The notes under the pieces were generated by a model. The model saw only the letters and a program-made list of their open reading frames with translations, had not been told where the DNA came from and searched no databases. The position numbers were made by a program, and so were the translations under genes. From an uncultured bacterium (GTDB lineage: Bacteria; Bacteroidota; Ignavibacteria; Kapaibacteriales; UBA4661), in the NCBI GenBank assembly GCA_937899715.1, contig CALCNX010000035.1:59561-123560 (forward strand): 64,000 nt of DNA, given 5' to 3'. Of the stretch, positions 7,998 through 16,763 are shown in pieces. The number at the start of each line of letters is the position of its first letter. Within the stretch, counting starts at the first letter, position 1.

Positions 7998-10577
7998 TTA
8001 CATCGTGTAACCGAACTGCACATAGAACTGCCGTCCGAAGTCGGGTAGTTGATTAGGACGGTTATAGGTATTGCTGTTCCATGCGCCTTGTGCATCCATT
8101 TGCAACACACCCCACACGTCAGTACCTAAGAGGTTGCGGGCTTTTGCCAGAATGTAAAAACCCTTCATTCCGATTACTTCTAAATCTTGACGAATGGTCA
8201 GATTCATTGCGAAGCTGCTTGGAATCTGATATTGCACATAATTCCGTGCATCAAAGTTCACACCTGCCACTCCGCTGCGTGTAGGAACGGGCGAGAGTTC
8301 ATTCAAATTATTGTTGGTGGGCGTAAGAATTTGAATCGGTCCGTTATAGTACAATTCCGCAGCAATGGACGTTTGCGAAGGGAAAAAGTAGGAAGCACCT
8401 GCTTTTGCAAGAAGTGTCGGGGAATCAATCGGTAAGCGCTGATTTGCCAGATATGGCGCAACAGGTGTACCATCCGCAGTAGTCGTATCTTTCCAGTCGC
8501 GCATGAAATTGTAGGTGTCACTTGAGCGCCCCAGCACATAATAGGTCGCATTTGCCCAGAGTTCCAAGCCATTATTCAAGACCAGATTTGCAGCCACCGA
8601 GCCGCCGATATTCGTCCATCCGCTTCCGCGATTGAAACTTTGCGTTGCCGGAGCAAACGAATAGACTACATTGCCGTCCATATAAAAACCGTTTATCGTC
8701 AAACTGAGGTTATCCGAGGGCTTGAAGGAAAAAATAGCATCAATGTTATTAAGTTTCTCAGATTCCGCATTAGGAATATCGCCCGTATTAGCATCTCGTG
8801 GAAGGCGAATGATTTCTTGCGGCGGCACGGCACGGAACGCCTGTGCATAGATAAGACGCAAATTTGCATCTTTGCTAAAGTGGTAATTGACTGCCACACG
8901 CGGCGTAAAATCTTGCGCAATGCGATTAGTAACGCGGAAAGGCAAATAGCTTGTATCGGTGCCATTCACGATACGGTCGTAGCGCAAATCGCGTCCGATT
9001 TGCCGCCCGACATCGCCCACATTTTGGTAGTCGTAGCGTGCGCCCGCCGTAACGGTAAGCGCCTCAATCGGTGTCCAGATGGCTTGCGCCCACACGCCAA
9101 AATAAGAGCCTTTGTCATAAATGCCGCCGCCGGGTGCCCAGCCGATAAAATTCCCGTTGCGATGCGCAAACCACTGGATATTTTCATAATTGGCGTTTTC
9201 GTAATTGCCACCAAGCGAGACGTATAGCTCTTTCGTTTTTACGGGCGCAATCTGCCCTTCCAAACCAAAGGATTTATCCACTCCGGCGTAGTTGAACTGC
9301 GAGCCGCCGCCGTTGCGCCGTGCCGCGTCGTCGGTGAGTTGTGTACGGTCAATATAGTTGATGTATTGGATATAACGCCCCGTCCGGCTATCCCGCACGA
9401 AAATATTGCCATTGCTGAATTGCCCCGGAATACGCCCCGCATTCAGCGATGACGTGCCGATGCCGTTTGCGCCGCGAATAGAATCCGTGAGGCTGAAATC
9501 TGCAATTTCACGGTTGGTGTTCACGTTGTAGCTGGCACGAATCATAATATCAAGGTTGTCCAGTGCGCCTTTCGGCTTCCACTCAGCAAAAATATCGTGT
9601 GTGCCCCATGAGCGGATGTTATCGGGATGATTCGGTGTGGCGTTATCTTTCGGCGGAATCCATGACCCAAGCCGTGTGTGGAGAGAGCTACCAAACGTGA
9701 AGTCGCCCACGTTCAAGCGGATATTGTAGTTCGGAAGCTGCACTCCGCCCGTAAAGCGCTGACTGCTAAAGCCGTTGATGGTGGTGCGTGGCAAGTCAAA
9801 GTAGGCATCGGTGCGCTCCACATAATTGTATATGCCCGCACCATTGCGAGAGTCAAGGCTTGTCCAAGGGCGCGAGGTGTTGCTGGTGCGCGAATCATAA
9901 ACACTTTCGCCATTGTACCAGTAGAGACTTGCTGAAATGGAGACATTGTCAGAAAATTTATGCCGCATCCCGAATTGATATTTTGTTACCAAGCCGCCTG
10001 CACCAAATTCATCGGCAGTGGCACTCATGTCCCAATCGGTTTGGTCTTTCTGGTTTTTAGCATCGCGTGTGATGATATTGACCACGCCGAGCATTGCAAC
10101 GCTCCCATAGAGTGCTGCGCCGGGACCACGCAAAATCTCAATTTGCTCCACGTCCTGCAAATCCCCGACCACATCGGGGTAAAAATCTCCAAAGTGAAAG
10201 CGGTCGTTAATACGATGTCCGTTCACAAGATAGAGCGTACGGCGAGAAATGTTATTCGCAAAAAAGCCACGAAAGTCCACGCTGGAGTTGTTGCCCTCAA
10301 AGTGCGTGTATGCTTCGGGCGAGCGGGCGAGCGCTTCCGCTAGGTTTCGATAGCCATAGCGCAGAATGTCTTGCCGCGTGATGACGGAACTGGCAGCAGG
10401 AACATCGGTCAATTTTACTGCCGTTTTTGTGGCAGTTACAATCTCGACACTCAGCAATTCTTCAAGAGACAGAGACTCGAAGGTGTTGAGGGTATCTTTT
10501 GTTTGGGCATAGCCTGGTGTTTGCCATGCAAAAAGGCACAGTAAAACCACTCCAATAGTGGTATAGAGGCGATTCAT
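7998..10577 (-). CDS. TonB-dependent outer-membrane receptor
   Basis: The 859-residue protein has a signal peptide (MNRLYTT..., GYAQ) and a TonB-box-like stretch (VEIVTATK). A plug domain follows with FRGFFANNI, LYLVNGHRIND, VEQIEILRGPGAALYGS and GVVNIITRDA, then a ~650-residue beta-barrel rich in aromatic strands ending FYVQFGYTM. It imports a ligand too large for porins using TonB energy. Iron complexes or cobalamin are common substrates, but nothing visible decides this. The start is well fixed by a perfect AGGAGG site 5 bases before ATG 10577. Upstream are three tandem dyad repeats (10732-10793) that could be operators. No TonB, ExbB or periplasmic binding protein gene is nearby. Confidence 0.95.
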   Translation of the reverse strand: MNRLYTTIGVVLLCLFAWQTPGYAQTKDTLNTFESLSLEELLSVEIVTATKTAVKLTDVPAASSVITRQDILRYGYRNLAEALARSPEAYTHFEGNNSSVDFRGFFANNISRRTLYLVNGHRINDRFHFGDFYPDVVGDLQDVEQIEILRGPGAALYGSVAMLGVVNIITRDAKNQKDQTDWDMSATADEFGAGGLVTKYQFGMRHKFSDNVSISASLYWYNGESVYDSRTSNTSRPWTSLDSRNGAGIYNYVERTDAYFDLPRTTINGFSSQRFTGGVQLPNYNIRLNVGDFTFGSSLHTRLGSWIPPKDNATPNHPDNIRSWGTHDIFAEWKPKGALDNLDIMIRASYNVNTNREIADFSLTDSIRGANGIGTSSLNAGRIPGQFSNGNIFVRDSRTGRYIQYINYIDRTQLTDDAARRNGGGSQFNYAGVDKSFGLEGQIAPVKTKELYVSLGGNYENANYENIQWFAHRNGNFIGWAPGGGIYDKGSYFGVWAQAIWTPIEALTVTAGARYDYQNVGDVGRQIGRDLRYDRIVNGTDTSYLPFRVTNRIAQDFTPRVAVNYHFSKDANLRLIYAQAFRAVPPQEIIRLPRDANTGDIPNAESEKLNNIDAIFSFKPSDNLSLTINGFYMDGNVVYSFAPATQSFNRGSGWTNIGGSVAANLVLNNGLELWANATYYVLGRSSDTYNFMRDWKDTTTADGTPVAPYLANQRLPIDSPTLLAKAGASYFFPSQTSIAAELYYNGPIQILTPTNNNLNELSPVPTRSGVAGVNFDARNYVQYQIPSSFAMNLTIRQDLEVIGMKGFYILAKARNLLGTDVWGVLQMDAQGAWNSNTYNRPNQLPDFGRQFYVQFGYTM

Positions 10578-10689
10578 AAATCCTCCTAAATTGGATATAG
10601 ATAAAAATAGCGTGAACTCTGAGCGGAAGTTAAATTCAAGACTGATTTGCAATAAACACAATTTGCAAAGCACAAGAAAGTGGTGGAAA

Positions 10690-10718
10690 GTTGTCTTTCT
10701 TGCACACCGTCAGACAAC
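10690..10718. promoter_or_regulatory. Dyad symmetry upstream of the TonB receptor
   Basis: GTTGTCT (10690-10696) and AGACAAC (10712-10718) form 7-bp inverted arms separated by 15 bases. The dyad lies between the receptor start and the tandem repeats. It has no T-run, so a protein-binding site or leader stem is more likely than a terminator. No function is demonstrated. Confidence 0.3.
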
Positions 10719-10731
10719 ATCTGCATCCCTA

Positions 10732-10793
10732 TTATTTCGGCAACAAGTAAATTACTTCAGCATTGTAGTAAATTACTTCGGCAATATAGTAAA
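10732..10793. repeat. Three tandem ~21-bp dyad repeats, possible operator array
   Basis: Three consecutive units occupy 10732-10751 (20 bp), 10752-10772 (21 bp) and 10773-10793 (21 bp). Each begins TTAYTTCRGCA and ends AGTAAA. Because a unit starts with TTAC and follows the AAA of the unit before it, every junction forms an inverted TTTACT/AGTAAA pair, so the units look like overlapping protein-binding dyads spaced by two helical turns. They lie 155-216 bases upstream of the TonB receptor start. I infer an operator or activator array, but the regulator is unknown. Confidence 0.6.
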
Positions 10794-11004
10794 GATTTGA
10801 CAAAAACAACAGGAATTATGAATTTTTTTCATTGTTACATCCAAGCACACCGAGGCATACAACAAATGCGCTCAACACCTCATACAATGGCACGCTCGAC
10901 AATTTGGAATACCCAAAATCTTGCTTTTGAACGAAAAAAGTATATCTTGAGGCGTGGTATCTGCCCTCTTTATCATCAATACAATTGCACAGGCAAATGA
11001 GTTT
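10794..11004. other. Intergenic region between TonB receptor and toxin remnant
   Basis: Together with the repeats and dyad listed separately, 10578-11004 has no convincing gene. A plus-strand open frame at 10680-11000 would encode 106 residues with no leader, no domain and a start inside the regulatory dyad region, and I do not accept it. The sequence is AT-rich. A TATATCTTGA stretch at 10941-10950 resembles a Bacteroidota promoter element but faces no gene closer than 11767. Confidence 0.5.
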
Positions 11005-11375
11005 TTATCCTTGTAGTGTGCGTAAAACCTCACTCACAACCTCTTCTAAGGTTTGGGGATTATGAACGGCAACAACGGAGCCATCCCGGCAGTGCTTATA
11101 GTCTATAAAGCCAAACGCAGGACGGTGTGCAGCATTGTCATAGCGAAATAGGCAGTTCTTATCGGCATCTTGAAAATGGTAGGCGTACATTGAGCGCTGC
11201 GGGTCAAATGCAGTTCCGAACCGCCGGAGAACCACAGCACCCCTTGAAGGAAACCACGATGAAGAGAGCGCTGGTCGCTTTGAAACTCGTACCTATCAAA
11301 GTGTCGGACAAGATGGAGCGCATTGACGATATTAGCGGCTATAATGCTGTACTCAGCGAAGGTTTGAGCGGGCAT
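11005..11375 (-). pseudogene. TumE-like (DUF6516) toxin, frameshifted
   Basis: Two minus-strand frames together spell one protein. The first, from ATG 11375, has an N-terminal part ending in GVLWFSGGSELHL. The second, read from about 11235 to 11005, continues YAYHFQDADKNCLFRYDNAAHRP and ends in a helical tail. The RYDNA-H-P motif followed by a KH-type turn is characteristic of TumE/DUF6516 toxins of type II systems. The frames differ by a net loss of one base (modulo 3) near 11215-11235. The loop between GSELHL and YAYHF is about eight residues shorter than I expect for the family, so a deletion of about 28 bases would explain both. The start overlaps the antitoxin stop by 23 bases, the usual layout. 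A sequencing error cannot be excluded. Confidence 0.6.
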
Positions 11376-11640
11376 AGTCTAAAGCGGCAATGTCGTGTTG
11401 CAAAGAAGTAAGCATTTGTGCTTCGCCTGCCCATTCGATGTACTCAAGGTCGCCACCGTGCAGGTCTTCGGCAGTCATTGCTTCAAAGAAATGCGCAGTT
11501 TCGACATTATAGCGTTTATCAAAGTCTTGGACTTTATGCAGTGTGCGCTCAAAGGCGTGCTGCAATGCCAAACGTTGCTGCTCAATTGCCTCACGCACAG
11601 GACGAATACTACTTTCATCGGGAAAGGTGAGAGTTGTCAT
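11353..11640 (-). CDS. Putative antitoxin of the TumE-like pair
   Basis: The 95-residue acidic, mostly helical protein has a coiled-coil first half (residues about 12-45: REAIEQQRLALQHAFERTL). It is followed by KYNVETAHFFEAM and GDLEYIEWAGEAQML, a pattern typical of small antitoxins encoded upstream of TumE/DUF6516 or similar toxins (FexKYGxxSexFyexF...yxEW). No DNA-binding domain is visible. It has a complete frame and overlaps the start of the broken toxin gene. If the toxin is dead, the antitoxin may be retained only by chance or may still neutralise a related toxin elsewhere. The family assignment is by eye and moderate. Confidence 0.55.
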   Translation of the reverse strand: MTTLTFPDESSIRPVREAIEQQRLALQHAFERTLHKVQDFDKRYNVETAHFFEAMTAEDLHGGDLEYIEWAGEAQMLTSLQHDIAALDYARSNLR

Positions 11641-11766
11641 CTATTTTGGTAAAAAGAATGGTACAAGAGCGATGCATTCGGAAACAATATACAAAATCTT
11701 CTGTATTTTGCGGAAAGCCGTAGCCAGACTGCGGCGCTCGCACTACATTTTCACGACAAACCAACT

Positions 11767-13809
11767 ATGACGAAACGTTTCTCTTCTCTCTGGCGTTCTT
11801 CGGTGCTATCGCGGCGTTTGAATCTCCTGCTTTGCAGTGTGATTGCTTGTGCAGTGCTTGTTTTGTGTGGGAATATTCTTCGAGCGCAGAGTGCTGGCAC
11901 TGCGTGGCGGTATCTTGGACCGAATGGGGGAAATATTATTCATATTGCCTCTGCAAACGACACGCTCTATGCCGCTGCTGCAAGTGGAGCGTTTTTCCGC
12001 TCCACAGATGGCACATCGTGGACACAGATGAACGCGCTTAGTGCGCCAAGAGGAACAATGGGGCTGGCAGCTTCTTCGGGACGTGTTGTTGTTACGTATG
12101 CAGCACCAATTTTTCCGACCGATGATGTATTTGGTATGTGGTTTATTTTTTCGACGAATGGTGGTGTATCAGCCTTTCGGAATTTTGGTTCTGGGTTCCA
12201 GCAAAAAATTCAAAGTATGGCAATAAGCGGCTCAAAACTGATTTCGGTAGATAAGGATGGCATCAGAGAGCGTGATTTTCCAAGTGTGCAAATTGGACGT
12301 GCCTTGCTCACGTCTGCAACGCTCACAGGTGTAGCGAGTTCAGATTCAATTATTTATGTGGGGTCACGTAATTTCCAGCTTCTTCGCTCTACCAATAGAG
12401 GAATTTCTTGGACAGGTATTGGCACAGACTTTATTCCACAGGCTTTGGCAGTAGTAAACTCAAAAGCACTCTTTGCAACCAGCACTACAGCAATTTTTTA
12501 TTCTACTGACAATGGCTTGTTCTGGCGACAAACTGGCATTACTCCACCCAATACGACAATTCAAAGTATCACATTTGCACGTGGCAGACTCTATGCTGCA
12601 ACAAACGTGGGTGTTTACCACTCATCGGATTCAGGCAAAACGTGGCAAGCAGTGAATGAAGGTCTTTCGACGCAGCGTGTTTCCGGTATTGTGGCGCACG
12701 ATAGTGCGACGTTTGCAATTATTGGCAATACTTGGTTTCGGGTAGAAAGTAATGCCCGTCTTATTCCATTTGTATTACCGAATGATCGTGTTACCGGTGT
12801 GAGCAGCACATCAACATTTTTATACGCCAGGGCAGATAGCATCTTGTGGCGTTCTCAAAATGGATATGATTGGCAGCAAATAAATACAATTCCAAGTGGA
12901 TTCGGATTCGGTAAAGCTACTGTCAGTAATACCGATGGGGTACAATATGCCGCAACATCGGATGGTATATATCGCTCGTTAGATAGTGGTAAGACATGGC
13001 AATCTCACTGGCTACAAGGTGAAGATATTGACCGAATAGGAATTCTTAATGATATAATCTATGCTTCAAAGACTAGCACAGACGCTATCCGCTATCCTAT
13101 TCTTAAACGCTCTGTAGATGCCGGAAAATCATGGCAAGAACACAATTTGCTTACTGGTGTATCTGTAAATTTTGTACAAGATTTTGTCACCTTTCGTAAC
13201 AATCTCTTTAGTATTATACTTACCGATTTGTTCTACACAACTCCTTTTTCAGACCTATACAGATTACAAGGATTTCAGGATATTGGAGCATGGGAAACTA
13301 TCAAACGCGATGTTATATATCTTATCACTCGCCGAAATGAGATTTTACGCATCTCTCAACGTGGTTTTGTGGAAGGCTCTTCCGACGGACAACGTTGGAA
13401 TTCCTATACTACCAATGGACTTAACAACATTACCGTAAATTCCTTCGCCACCAATAACCAAGCCCTCTACATCGGCACAAGCGGCGGTCTCTACGTCCTT
13501 GACGCACCCGCTACTACCGTTGCCGTGCGAGAAACTACACCACTTACCGCATCATCGTGGAGCATCAGCCCCAATCCCACGAGCGAGCGCGCAACCATTC
13601 ATCTCGACCTGCCCAAACCCGCACGAGTGCGCTGCACCTTGCATAATGCGCTTGGGCAGGAAGTTGCTTTGCTGGCTGACGGCGAGGTAGCAGCCGGAGC
13701 GCATGACATAAGCACCACTGTGGAGCATCTTCCGCAAGGGCTGTATATCTGTCGTGTAGCGGTGAGTGGGGAAACGCAGACGAGTAAAAGCATCATAATA
13801 AGCCGATAA
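11767..13809 (+). CDS. Exported YCF48/BNR-repeat protein with T9SS sorting domain
   Basis: This 680-residue secreted protein has a signal peptide with a long basic start and a hydrophobic core ending ILRAQS (cleavage near residue 42). Repeats of the form RSTDGTSWTQM, YSTDNGLFWRQ, HSSDSGKTWQAV and RSLDSGKTWQSH show a BNR/YCF48 beta-propeller through about residue 580. The last ~85 residues carry SISPNPTSE, an LGQEVALL strand, LPQGLYICRV and the terminal SKSIIISR, a textbook type A T9SS C-terminal domain. It is a second propeller cargo protein beside the one at 1242-3713, without the Ig-like modules. The propeller part is visibly more AT-rich than the sorting domain, with the change near 13440. 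Function is unknown. Confidence 0.85.
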   Translation: MTKRFSSLWRSSVLSRRLNLLLCSVIACAVLVLCGNILRAQSAGTAWRYLGPNGGNIIHIASANDTLYAAAASGAFFRSTDGTSWTQMNALSAPRGTMGLAASSGRVVVTYAAPIFPTDDVFGMWFIFSTNGGVSAFRNFGSGFQQKIQSMAISGSKLISVDKDGIRERDFPSVQIGRALLTSATLTGVASSDSIIYVGSRNFQLLRSTNRGISWTGIGTDFIPQALAVVNSKALFATSTTAIFYSTDNGLFWRQTGITPPNTTIQSITFARGRLYAATNVGVYHSSDSGKTWQAVNEGLSTQRVSGIVAHDSATFAIIGNTWFRVESNARLIPFVLPNDRVTGVSSTSTFLYARADSILWRSQNGYDWQQINTIPSGFGFGKATVSNTDGVQYAATSDGIYRSLDSGKTWQSHWLQGEDIDRIGILNDIIYASKTSTDAIRYPILKRSVDAGKSWQEHNLLTGVSVNFVQDFVTFRNNLFSIILTDLFYTTPFSDLYRLQGFQDIGAWETIKRDVIYLITRRNEILRISQRGFVEGSSDGQRWNSYTTNGLNNITVNSFATNNQALYIGTSGGLYVLDAPATTVAVRETTPLTASSWSISPNPTSERATIHLDLPKPARVRCTLHNALGQEVALLADGEVAAGAHDISTTVEHLPQGLYICRVAVSGETQTSKSIIISR

Positions 13810-13839
13810 AAATAACTTTCACATCTCATCTCCAAACGA

Positions 13840-16650
13840 ATGAACTTTACATCCGATTCCTACACGCCGTCACAGAAATTCCAAGAAGACGCGGCTTTTA
13901 TTTTTCAGTGTTTCCACGAAACGCTGACCGAGCTTGGCAAAAGCGACCTTGCTGCCATGTTGCCATGGCAAGACGACACCAAGCCCACAAATGGCGTATT
14001 CTCAAGCGTGGAAGAGCACCGCGTTGAGATTCCCAAGCGGATGCCGCAGATGTACTCTATTGCGTTTCAGCTCTTGAACATGATTGAAGAAAATATCGCC
14101 GTGCAGCACCGCCGCCGTCAGGAGACCGACAAAGGCGTAGGAACGGGGCGTGGGCTATGGAAAGGCGTACTGGCGGGGCTGCTCAAAGACGGTATTTCTG
14201 CTGAAGAAATTGCAGCGACGTTGCCCAATATCCGCATAGAACCTGTACTGACAGCACACCCCACCGAAGCCAAGCGTGCCACCGTGCTGGAGCATTACCG
14301 CGAACTGTACTTGCTGCTCGTCCGACGCGAAAACCAGATGTGGACTCCCTTTGAGCGCGAAATGATTCGCCGCGACGTGAAAGCAGTATTAGAGCGGCTT
14401 TGGCGCACGGGTGATATTTTTCTCGAAAAGCCCGATGTCGGCTCGGAACATCGTAATATGCTGCATTACCTCACCAACATTTTCCCCGAAACGCTGCCAA
14501 TTATTGATTCGCGTTTGGAAGAAGTCTGGCGGGAATGTGGCTTGGAACCAAGTCTTCTGGAAACGCATGATGCCGTGCCGCGACTTTCATTCGGGACGTG
14601 GGTGGGCGGCGACCGCGACGGGCACCCGTTTGTTACCGCCGATATTACTCGCACCACGCTTCAGGACTTGCGTCTGCGGGGGATGATTGTTCTTCGGCGG
14701 CGAATGCTTGATTTGACGCTCAAACTCAGCATTTCGGGCAGAATGTATGCGCCTTCGGAGGCATTTGTGCAGAAGATTGAAGAATACACGGCGCTTCTGG
14801 GTGAACGAGGAAAAGCGGCGGCAGCACGTAATCAAAACGAACCGTGGCGGCAGTTCCTGAACCTCGTGATGGCGCGGTTTCCGGTGGATGTGCAGCGCGA
14901 CCACGCTACCCAACTCAACGACCACGAAGGCGCATATCGTCTGGCTTCCGAGCTTGAAGCCGATATTCGATTGCTGATGGAATCCCTCGAAAACGTCGGC
15001 GCGACGAGGTTGGTGCAAAATGATGTGCGTCCGGCGCTGCGGGCAGTGCAGACCTTCGGCTTTCACTTGGCAGTGCTGGACATCCGCCAAAATTCTACCT
15101 TCCACGATAACGCCGTTGCTCAACTCCTCGTTGGCTGCGGAGTGGAAGACGGCGTTAATTTTCCGCGTTGGCGAGAAGAGCGCAGATGTGAATTTTTGAT
15201 AAAAGAACTTGAATCGCCCCGTCCGTTTGCGCTTTCGGGCGCACGTATTGGCAAGGAAGCAGATGCGGTGCTGGACTCATACCGCGTGGTGCGTGAGCAT
15301 TGCGACAAATACGGTGTTGCCGGAGCGGGTTCGCTTATTGTAAGTATGACGCGGAATTTGTCAGATTTGCTGGTGGTGTATTTGCTGGCACGGGAAAGCG
15401 GTCTGGCGTTCAACACGCCAGAGGGCTTGGTGTGCCGACTGCCGGTCGTGCCTCTGTTGGAGACGATTGACGATTTGAACAATGGTGCGAGAATTGTGAA
15501 GGCATTTTTGGAACATCCGATGACCGAAAGGAGTTTGGAATTTCAGAAAAACGAGCCAACGCAAGTCCACAAGCCGCGCCGCGCCGTGCAGCAAGTGATG
15601 GTAGGCTATAGCGACAGCAATAAAGACGGTGGTATCTTGGCAAGTCAGTGGAACCTCTACACCGCACAGCAAGCAATAGCACGGGTTGGTGAGGAAAAGA
15701 ATGTGGATATTCGTTTTTTCCACGGGCGTGGCGGAACGGTCAGTCGTGGTGCGGGTCCGATGAATAGTTTTCTGGAAGCCTCACCACCACAGGCGCTCAC
15801 AGGCAATTTTCGCATGACCGAGCAGGGCGAAACGATTGCGCAAAAATACTCCAATATCCCAACAGCCGCATACAATCTGGAACAGATGCTTGCTGGAGTA
15901 ACAAACGCAACGCTCCGCAACGCGCATCATCTCAAAAAGCCGCATGAATTCGACCCATATTTGGGCGAATTTGCAGCCTACAGCCGCCGCGTGTATGAAG
16001 GGCTTATTCATGCGCCGGACTTTATGACGTTCTACGGGCAAGCCACGCCGATAGACGCTTTGGAGCAGAATCGGATTGGCTCGCGTCCCTCGCGGCGCAC
16101 AGGCAAGCGCACTCTGGCGGACTTGCGGGCGATACCGTGGGTGTTTGCATGGAACCAGTCGCGGTATTATTTGCCGAGTTGGTACGGTGTGGGCAGCACG
16201 TTTGAAATGCTGATGACTGAGCGCCCCGACGATTTTGAGCGTGTCCGTGCGATGATTCCAACGTGGGATTTGCTCCGATACGTGCTGGGCAATGTAGAAA
16301 CAGGCCTTGCTTCGGTCAACACGGACGTAATGCGGATGTATGCTGATTTGGTTGAGGATGTGGGTATTCGTGACCGCTTTTACGCGATGATTCTTTCGGA
16401 GTACGCCCGTACCCGCACGATGCTGACGATACTGCTGGGCGGAAAATTTGAAGAGCGCCGCCCCAGACTGCATATTTCCTTGCATCTCCGCGACCAAGCG
16501 CTTGCGCCCTTGCATCGGCAGCAAGTGGCATTACTCCGCCAGTGGCGTGAAGAGCAAACGCACGGCAATACGACGGAAGCCGACGCTTCACTCATGCAGC
16601 TTTTTATGACGATAAACGCCATTTCAAGCGGGCTGAGGAATACGGGTTGA
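13840..16650 (+). CDS. ppc: Phosphoenolpyruvate carboxylase
   Basis: The enzyme makes oxaloacetate from phosphoenolpyruvate and bicarbonate to refill the TCA cycle. At 936 residues the length fits the bacterial type. The catalytic motifs are intact: VLTAHPTEAKR with the essential His near residue 145, GYSDSNKDGG, FHGRGGTVSRGAGP with the His and glycine-rich loop, and the C-terminal RNTG that reaches into the active and allosteric sites. It starts 30 bases after the T9SS cargo gene on the same strand without a visible terminator between them, so read-through is possible. The ribosome binding site before ATG 13840 is weak. Confidence 0.97.
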   Translation: MNFTSDSYTPSQKFQEDAAFIFQCFHETLTELGKSDLAAMLPWQDDTKPTNGVFSSVEEHRVEIPKRMPQMYSIAFQLLNMIEENIAVQHRRRQETDKGVGTGRGLWKGVLAGLLKDGISAEEIAATLPNIRIEPVLTAHPTEAKRATVLEHYRELYLLLVRRENQMWTPFEREMIRRDVKAVLERLWRTGDIFLEKPDVGSEHRNMLHYLTNIFPETLPIIDSRLEEVWRECGLEPSLLETHDAVPRLSFGTWVGGDRDGHPFVTADITRTTLQDLRLRGMIVLRRRMLDLTLKLSISGRMYAPSEAFVQKIEEYTALLGERGKAAAARNQNEPWRQFLNLVMARFPVDVQRDHATQLNDHEGAYRLASELEADIRLLMESLENVGATRLVQNDVRPALRAVQTFGFHLAVLDIRQNSTFHDNAVAQLLVGCGVEDGVNFPRWREERRCEFLIKELESPRPFALSGARIGKEADAVLDSYRVVREHCDKYGVAGAGSLIVSMTRNLSDLLVVYLLARESGLAFNTPEGLVCRLPVVPLLETIDDLNNGARIVKAFLEHPMTERSLEFQKNEPTQVHKPRRAVQQVMVGYSDSNKDGGILASQWNLYTAQQAIARVGEEKNVDIRFFHGRGGTVSRGAGPMNSFLEASPPQALTGNFRMTEQGETIAQKYSNIPTAAYNLEQMLAGVTNATLRNAHHLKKPHEFDPYLGEFAAYSRRVYEGLIHAPDFMTFYGQATPIDALEQNRIGSRPSRRTGKRTLADLRAIPWVFAWNQSRYYLPSWYGVGSTFEMLMTERPDDFERVRAMIPTWDLLRYVLGNVETGLASVNTDVMRMYADLVEDVGIRDRFYAMILSEYARTRTMLTILLGGKFEERRPRLHISLHLRDQALAPLHRQQVALLRQWREEQTHGNTTEADASLMQLFMTINAISSGLRNTG

Positions 16651-16662
16651 TTGGGATAGTGG

Positions 16663-16689
16663 TGAGTTTTCAGACATATTCAAAACTCA
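16663..16689 (+). terminator. Possible weak terminator after ppc
   Basis: The inverted repeat TGAGTTTT (16663-16670) and AAAACTCA (16682-16689) makes an 8-bp AT-rich stem 13 bases after the ppc stop. No clear T-run follows, so termination would be weak. Confidence 0.35.
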
Positions 16690-16763
16690 GCAACCAACTC
16701 TGATTCTGGATTATGCTGTGTCATAACCGCCAAACGTTTTGTAAAACTTTCTTGTGAGGTGTC

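Noticed and set aside
10680..11000. 106-residue plus-strand open frame between TonB receptor and toxin remnant
   Set aside because: It runs across the dyad and tandem repeats, has no domain and no supporting start signal.
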